Origin: Tetmemena sp. SeJ-2015
Taxonomy: Eukaryota; Ciliophora; Spirotrichea; Sporadotrichida; Oxytrichidae
NCBI GenBank assembly: GCA_027382625.1
Contig: JAJKFJ010022319.1
Coordinates: 186,001 to 250,000 of the forward strand
Direction: 5' to 3'
Length of the DNA stretch: 64,000 nt
In this document: positions 59,892 to 64,000 of the stretch, piece by piece
How the letters are laid out: each line of letters starts with the position of its first letter
Numbering within the stretch: the first letter of the stretch is position 1
Program-made: the position numbers and the translations under genes
Notes under the pieces: model-generated
Databases searched by the model: none
What the model was told of the DNA's origin: nothing
What the model saw: only the letters and a program-made list of their open reading frames with translations

Positions 59892-62031
59892 TCAAATGAA
59901 GTCATTCGTAGGATAAAGATCCTTGGCCTCGTTATAGTCATATAATAACTCTTCTCCCTTCCTGACACTTCTCTTTGTGAAAATGAGAACTGTGGCTTTT
60001 CCATCTATCTAGCACCTTATACTCTTAATATTTTGTTTCTTCTTCGACTCTTTGCAGTTTTTGTTGATTGAGTTGAAGTAGCGGCCCACATTCGAGAACT
60101 TAATAGGAGCTATTACCAGAGATGAATCTGAGTCACCAGTATCCAAAAGTTCCATGATTGAGTCATTCTAATCAAAGAGCATCTACCTGCAAGTCCTTAC
60201 CTCACCAGCATACTCACAAAGCAAGGTAAGTTCTTTTAAATCCTAGGCTGCCTCAACAAAGAAACCTGCCTAAGGATGGTGCTTCAAGATAAGTGGAGGA
60301 AGAATCCCAAGCTCCTCTCTTCTTCTCAAAGCTCTTACAGTCTCAATATTTTCTTTCACCAAAGTCTAAACTGTAGGCTCGAAAGAAACATCGTTTTTAC
60401 TCTAAGGGCACAAAGGATGATCGAAAACTTGCTTGTTACTATAAGCCATATCTTTGACAAAGAAAGCTCGCTCAAAAGATTATCTAATAATTTGCTCATC
60501 TAGTGGATCTTCAAGTAGCTTAGGAAGCTTAAATATATCTCTCTTTCTGCTCAGCGAAAGAGATTTTCTTCTTGGCCTTTATTTACTCAAGTCTTGGGAG
60601 TAGAATTGAGTAAATAATTGAGATTGCTCTTCATTCACTGCATCCTGGGAAGCTTTTTCAATAAGAAGTTTTAGCACATGCTTTGACTCTTAATCTTTCT
60701 TTTTAGATTGAGAGAAGAAACTAGTCAGAGGCATATTTCTAGACTTAGATTGCTGCACAGACTTTACCCCTGATTACTTGGAGCTTAATGGACTAAGCTA
60801 TGGCGACATCATCAACGGAACTTTCATTGGAGGTATTCTATTCCCCAGGTGAACATCTTTGTCAAACTATTGCTTACAAACTCCACAAAAGAAGTCATCT
60901 TAGTAAATTTTGAAACATTCAGTGTGAAAAGTTTCTTAGCATTTCAAGCAATTTGAAATTTGGGCTTCATGATCCATCCTCTCTTCTACAATTCTTTTCT
61001 AGCATTTCTTACAGAAATCCTTTTGCTTTTCCCTTTTCTTAGATTTGGACTTTTATTCTTTCCGCAAAGCTTTGTTTTCCTTGAAAAGCATCGAACATGG
61101 AAGGCACATAAACTCATCCTTTCTTGAGGCTGACTAGTAGTTCATACAGTCTTGATGATAAGTATCAGAGCAAATCTCGCATTTTACAAACTGTCCTTCT
61201 CTTCTCGATTTTTCTTCTTCCTTGCAACCTTTGCAGAACTTTCCCTTTTTGAAAAATTCCTTTAAATTGCTTTATCTAGATCTTCTATGGACTTCTTTCT
61301 CAGTGTTCTTAGGAGCTCTAAACTTGAATTAATCTTTGGAGTGAGTGACCGATTAAGCGACTCTCTTTTAAGGTATGTCCACTTCTGTCAAAAGAGGCTA
61401 AATTGCATCTTTCATTCCAAGGACATTCCTCTTTGCATAAACTCTTTTAGACTGAGTCACACTTTCGGCAATTGTTGGCCTTTATTGAAGATTTCTAGGC
61501 TGGTTTCTTTTCAAAGGAAGAGGCTTAGCAAATTCATCTTTTATTGTGTTATCCTAAAAACCTTTATCATGCTTGTAAGTTTTAGAATTTTGAAGGGAGC
61601 TAGTTTATGAGTCTGGTAGATTTTTCTTGATAGTCTATTCATTTGAGGTTTGATAGTGAACAGAATCATTTTTGAGAGTCTGTTTCTTAGAATTAAATTT
61701 GCTTGAAGGGATCATCTTTATGCTTGACTTGAGGAAATAGCAAATTTGACTATCTGAAATCAGCTCTAGATCTCTTCTTACTCAAATCTACGGGCTAATT
61801 GTGAACAGGTTTTCTCTCTTGAGCTAAATTGCTCTCATATGCATTATCACCATCATCTCTCACAAGTTGAGACCTACCAAACTGCTAAGAGTTCACTTGA
61901 GCTTAGAAATCTTAGTCTTGGTTAATAGTGGCTCGTTAAGCATTCTTTTATCTTGAATTCAAATTGAAGCTATCGTCATTACTATCATTCTCAAAGCAAT
62001 TAGCTTTTTAGGCAAGTTTTTACTTAGACAT
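59892..62031 (-). CDS. TXR1: PHD + SET histone methyltransferase, ATXR5/6 (TXR1)-like
   Basis: ATG 62029-62031 begins MSKQKLAQKANCFENDSND; a long basic/Gln-rich N-terminus follows with a Cys-rich part (NCRKCDSVQKSLCKEECPW). Next are two PHD-type zinc fingers: KFCKGCKEEE...VKCEICSDTYHQDCMNY...MCLPCS and DFCKKCQKR...NCLKCQETFHTECFKIY...FFCGVC. The C-terminal SET domain shows PQAGFFVEAAQDLKELTLL, CEYAGEVR, DSIMELLDTGDSDSSLVIAP and NVGRYFNSINKNCKESKKKQ, then RCQIDGKATVLIFTKRSVRK, GEELLYDYNEA and YPTNDFI before TGA 59892-59894. These are the ATXR5/6 hallmarks. In plants and Tetrahymena (TXR1) this clade makes H3K27me1 and protects heterochromatin replication. Confidence 0.88.
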
Positions 62032-62382
62032 TTTACACAAAAACAGATTAATCAAATTTGAAAAATTCAATTGTTTCAACTACTGATGATATTAGAAATG
62101 AATATTGACTTTCCTTAAATTTATTCATAAGTTTATTTAAATACTTTATTTAATTAACTTTAATATAATATAGAATAAATCAAGAAATTTTAATTCAAGT
62201 AAAATTAATTATAAATAATGTAAAAGTTACTCTTGATTGATTCCTTTCATGAGGATAAATATTCATTTTAGGTTAATAGAATTAGCTAATTAAAAATAAA
62301 TCTTATTATATTTTTGTTCTAATTTATAAGATTTTGTTTAATTATATAAATTATTAAATTAGAAAGTTATAATCTAGATCCT
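62032..62382. other. AT-rich intergenic region
   Basis: About 350 bp upstream of both the SET-domain gene (-) and the next ORF (+). Nothing else recognised. Confidence 0.5.
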
Positions 62383-63068
62383 ATGAAAGGGTACTAAATT
62401 TTTCTTGCAGAGAAGGAAGTAGATTCAAATGCCATTAACCAATTCTATTCCTGGTTGCGTTTCCCTTCAAGGGAACTTGCCTATTTATCCATCAGCGAAT
62501 TTTATAGATTGTTTAATCTTAGGATTAAAGGATTATAGAGTCCTAAGCCGTGCAAGAAAAACACTCATCATCAAATTTTAAATCCTGACCCTGCCTAATG
62601 GTCTTTTTTCAGATAATAGGGTAAAAGAGTAAAGATTGTGGTAAAAATCACAGAGGAACTATGGGAGGGAGATTTAAAAGTATGCTGTTTGACACTGAAC
62701 TGGCTTTATGGAATCAGTTATTATTCAGGCTTGACCATTAAAATTTTTCACAATGCCATCAAGTATAGATCTTATTAGTTACTTATTAAATTATGAATCA
62801 TTTGGAGGGTTTTATTCATAAGCTAACTGCACTAATATTACTTAATCGATAGTTAAAGTAGATTCACAGTGCTTAGAATCTTTCAGTTTCTCCAGAGTTT
62901 CACGGAAAGCCCACTCCCTATCAAGTCTTAATCGGCTGGAAAATGTCTCAGTTTGTTGTTTATTCGTTAAGCATTCGTGCTTAATACACTTCTGGGTTCT
63001 TCATTAATTCAGTTTTTAATTCTTAATTAAGTGTTAAGAATACCTATGATTTTACAATACTCCTTTGA
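62383..63068 (+). CDS. Unknown protein, two overlapping ORFs or one gene split by an IES
   Basis: ORF 1 runs from ATG 62383 to TGA 62794-62796 (137 aa: MKGYQIFLAEKEVDSNAIN, YSWLRFPSRELAYLSISEFY, KKNTHHQILNPDPAQWS, ITEELWEGDLKVCCLTLNW). ORF 2 starts within the stop (ATG 62793-62795, an ATGA overlap) and runs to TGA 63066-63068 (MNHLEGFIHKLTALILLN, PEFHGKPTPYQVLIGWKMS). A small IES near 62770-62800 joining them is likely. Both are well-formed but match no family I know. Confidence 0.55.
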
Positions 63069-63235
63069 AGTTTCATTATAAATATAATATTTTAGTATCC
63101 AACTTAAATACCAATTTCATAAATTAAATCGGATAAATGATAGTTAACTTGATTTCTAAATTGCTAGAATTTCCCTCAAAATAATATTTAATGAATTAAG
63201 AAAGCACAAAGCAAATAAATTTATTTGTTTAGCAC

Positions 63236-64000
63236 TCAATTTTTCATGTTTAATTTTTAGATTTGAGTTTAGTTTGATGATGATGGGATTTTAACTGTAC
63301 AATATTACTTCTTGCCCAGTTCAACATAACGATAATGCTCTTCTTTTTTCACTATGCTAAAAATATATTTTGGATTATTGCTGATTGCAGCTAAGTCATT
63401 TTACGAGGATGTTACGAAAACTAAATTGCAAAATAAATTAGTGGGCTCAAAGTCTATCTTCGTAATAGAGCTTTCAAATAATCTCTCTTGCATTACTATC
63501 TGTAGATTTGGTACATCCACTGCTAATAGCACTCCTCCCGTCAGTCCTAATAGTAGATAGCCATTATCGAAGGGACCAAAGTTCACAGCAGAGACGGTTC
63601 CATAATCAGTTTCTAAAAGCTGCACCTTCTCAATCAAGTTATCCTCTATATTGTAAATAGCCAAGAAAACTCTTTCATTAAAGTTAGTCTCCTCAAGATT
63701 AATTGGCTTTGTGCTCTTAAATCTCTAATCCTCAAACAAACTTGCATCTTCGTTTCTCTGTCCACCGTGTAATCCATCAACTCTCTCTTGGCATCTGCCG
63801 ACAATCACGAACCTCTTGAGTAAGTAAGAATATATTATTTTAAGAGTTTGCATTCAGTATTTTGCTTTTCGAAGTTCTCAAGCTTTCGATCCGACCACCT
63901 TAGCTTTGGGAAAATACAATAGTCAATCTGAATAACTTGCATTTCAAAAGCTAGGAAATGGGATTGTAGATCTATTCTCTGTTTGAAATTTCCCCTCCTG
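63236..64000 (-). CDS. WD40/beta-propeller-like protein, 3' part (cut by window end)
   Basis: The minus strand reads NFNERVFLAIYNIEDNLIEK, LLETDYGTVSAVNFGPFDNG, YLLLGLTGGVLLAVDVPNLQ, then DFEPTN joined across IES 63395-63436 to LAAISNNPKYIFSIVKKEEH. It ends at TGA 63236-63238. The repeated strand pattern (V-x-F-x-P..G..L..G...G.L...D) is WD40-like. The 5' part, with a possible IES at 63820-63860, continues beyond position 64000. Confidence 0.65.
63395..63436. other. IES in WD40-like gene, pointer TAA
   Basis: A 42-bp segment with TAA at 63392-63394 and 63434-63436. Removal joins ITKIDFEPTN to LAAISNNPKY. Confidence 0.8.

Overview
The window looks like germline (micronuclear) DNA of a spirotrich ciliate of the hypotrich/stichotrich type (the Oxytricha/Stylonychia group). 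Three observations support this. First, TAA and TAG are read as glutamine inside conserved genes and TGA is the only stop. Second, the DNA is AT-rich and gene-dense. Third, and decisive, almost every conserved gene is cut by short AT-rich segments (mostly 21-60 bp, two of about 460 bp) that break the frame, usually lack GT...AG ends, and are flanked by a 2-8 bp direct repeat. Removing the segment plus one repeat copy restores the protein. These are internal eliminated sequences (IESs) with pointers between macronuclear-destined segments (MDSs). A few real GT...AG introns exist as well. All gene spans given here therefore include IESs and are not continuous reading frames.

Layout. 1-11.3 kb: unknown fragment, TPR protein (-), large Gln/Ser-rich protein (+), helical Gln-tailed protein (-), acyl-CoA-binding protein (+), dephospho-CoA kinase (-), a diverged repeat around a 53-bp poly(A), and an unknown helical protein (+). 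11.3-18.4 kb: Arg-rich protein (-), small protein (-), GTPBP1-like GTPase (-), phytanoyl-CoA dioxygenase-like enzyme (+). 18.6-24.3 kb: one or two very large Gln-rich proteins (+). 24.4-27.4 kb: secreted protein locus (-) interrupted by a duplicated segment and an opposite-strand coding block. 28.4-36.4 kb: F-box protein, elongation factor 2 and two tandem histidine phosphatases, all minus. 36.9-45.6 kb: cyclic-nucleotide-gated K+ channel (+) and an unknown protein (+). 45.7-50.6 kb: three minus-strand genes, the last with a DnaJ domain. 51.1-54.8 kb: calcium-dependent protein kinase and MAPK15-like kinase (+). 54.9-64 kb: Rab GTPase, NAD(P)HX dehydratase, second acyl-CoA-binding protein (all -), TRM6 (+), an ATXR5/6-like PHD+SET histone methyltransferase (-), an unknown pair of ORFs (+), and a WD40-like gene running off the end (-).

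The genes do not form operons. In this group each normally becomes its own gene-sized macronuclear chromosome, so neighbourhood here says little about shared function. Every gene whose family order I could follow (EF2, GTPBP1, K+ channel, CDPK, MAPK, TRM6, histidine phosphatases) has its MDSs in the linear order. I found no proven scrambled gene. The strongest oddities are the nested coding block plus duplicated segment at 25.45-26.17 kb, the poly(A)-split repeat at 9.5-9.9 kb, and an apparent 8-bp IES.
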